NCBI GenBank assembly: GCA_900551305.1
Contig: URVK01000129.1
Location: 1-5,413 of the forward strand
Direction: 5' to 3'
Length of the DNA: 5,413 bases
From: an uncultured Collinsella sp.
GTDB lineage: Bacteria > Actinomycetota > Coriobacteriia > Coriobacteriales > Coriobacteriaceae
Position 1 is the first letter of the stretch. Every line of letters starts with the position of its first letter. A program made the translations under genes and the position numbers. Shown here in pieces: positions 5,232-5,413 of the stretch. The notes below the pieces were generated by a model that saw only the letters and a list, made by a program, of their open reading frames with translations, did not search any database and was not told the origin of the DNA.

Positions 5232-5413
5232 GTGAAATATACCGTTGTTTGCGTTGGCAAGCTCAAAGAGCGCTTTTGGAAGGACGCGTGCGCCGAATAC
5301 ACCAAACGCCTAGGCGCCTATGCCAAGGTAGATATGCGCGAGGTTGCCGATATCGATCCGGCCAAGGCGGGCGGTGTGGATGCCGCGCGCAACAAAGAAG
5401 GCGCGGCGATTCT
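5232..5413 (+). CDS. rlmH: RlmH, 23S rRNA (pseudouridine-1915 N3) methyltransferase, N-terminal part
   Basis: Methylates pseudouridine 1915 in helix 69 of 23S rRNA on the assembled ribosome; a SPOUT-class SAM-dependent enzyme. The first 60 residues are present of about 155-160 and the window edge cuts the rest. [16 protein letters not shown], then [17 protein letters not shown], then NKEGAAI match the family N-terminus and its KEGxxIL element. The SAM-binding trefoil knot lies beyond the window. The start is GTG 5232 (read as Met), set by AAGGAG at 5217-5222 nine bases upstream. That site overlaps the last codon of the SPFH gene up to the base before its TAG, so the two genes are probably one operon. 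Confidence 0.93.
   Translation, partial: MKYTVVCVGKLKERFWKDACAEYTKRLGAYAKVDMREVADIDPAKAGGVDAARNKEGAAI

Overview
The window is a bacterial chromosomal segment. Its genes are G+C-rich and densely packed, with strong GGAGG-type ribosome binding sites. The protein sequences (MetRS, RsmA, TatD, an HIR-type SPFH protein, RlmH) and the bipartite promoters look most like Coriobacteriia, probably Collinsella or a close relative. That placement is recognition from memory, not a database result.

Layout, all genes on the + strand. Positions 1-138 are the last 45 codons of rsmI. A short gap with a good -10 element leads to metG (208-1809), which is followed by a clear intrinsic terminator (1849-1883). 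rsmA/ksgA (1917-2777) and a tatD-family hydrolase (2767-3684) come next and overlap by 11 bases, so they are probably translationally coupled. A tRNA-Leu with anticodon CAG (3728-3814) has its own promoter and a strong terminator (3824-3850). About 435 bases without a convincing protein gene follow. The last two genes are a membrane-anchored SPFH protein (4287-5225) and the first 60 codons of rlmH (from 5232), spaced 6 bases apart.

The theme is translation and RNA maintenance: 16S rRNA methylation (RsmI, RsmA), 23S rRNA methylation (RlmH), methionyl-tRNA synthesis (MetG) and a leucine tRNA. rsmI-metG-tatD-rsmA is a widely conserved neighbourhood, but here the order is metG-rsmA-tatD and no rnmV lies between.

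The unexplained part is 3851-4265. Its first half (about 3854-3985) has genome-like G+C and is full of short repeats and hairpins. It includes a 12-base antisense copy of the tRNA-Leu T-arm and four GCGAG words. Its second half (3991-4209) is an A+T-rich element bounded by inverted repeats: a perfect 19-bp core inside an imperfect 34-bp arm. It has no plausible gene and resembles a MITE or a structured RNA element. This is the best candidate in the window for something undescribed.
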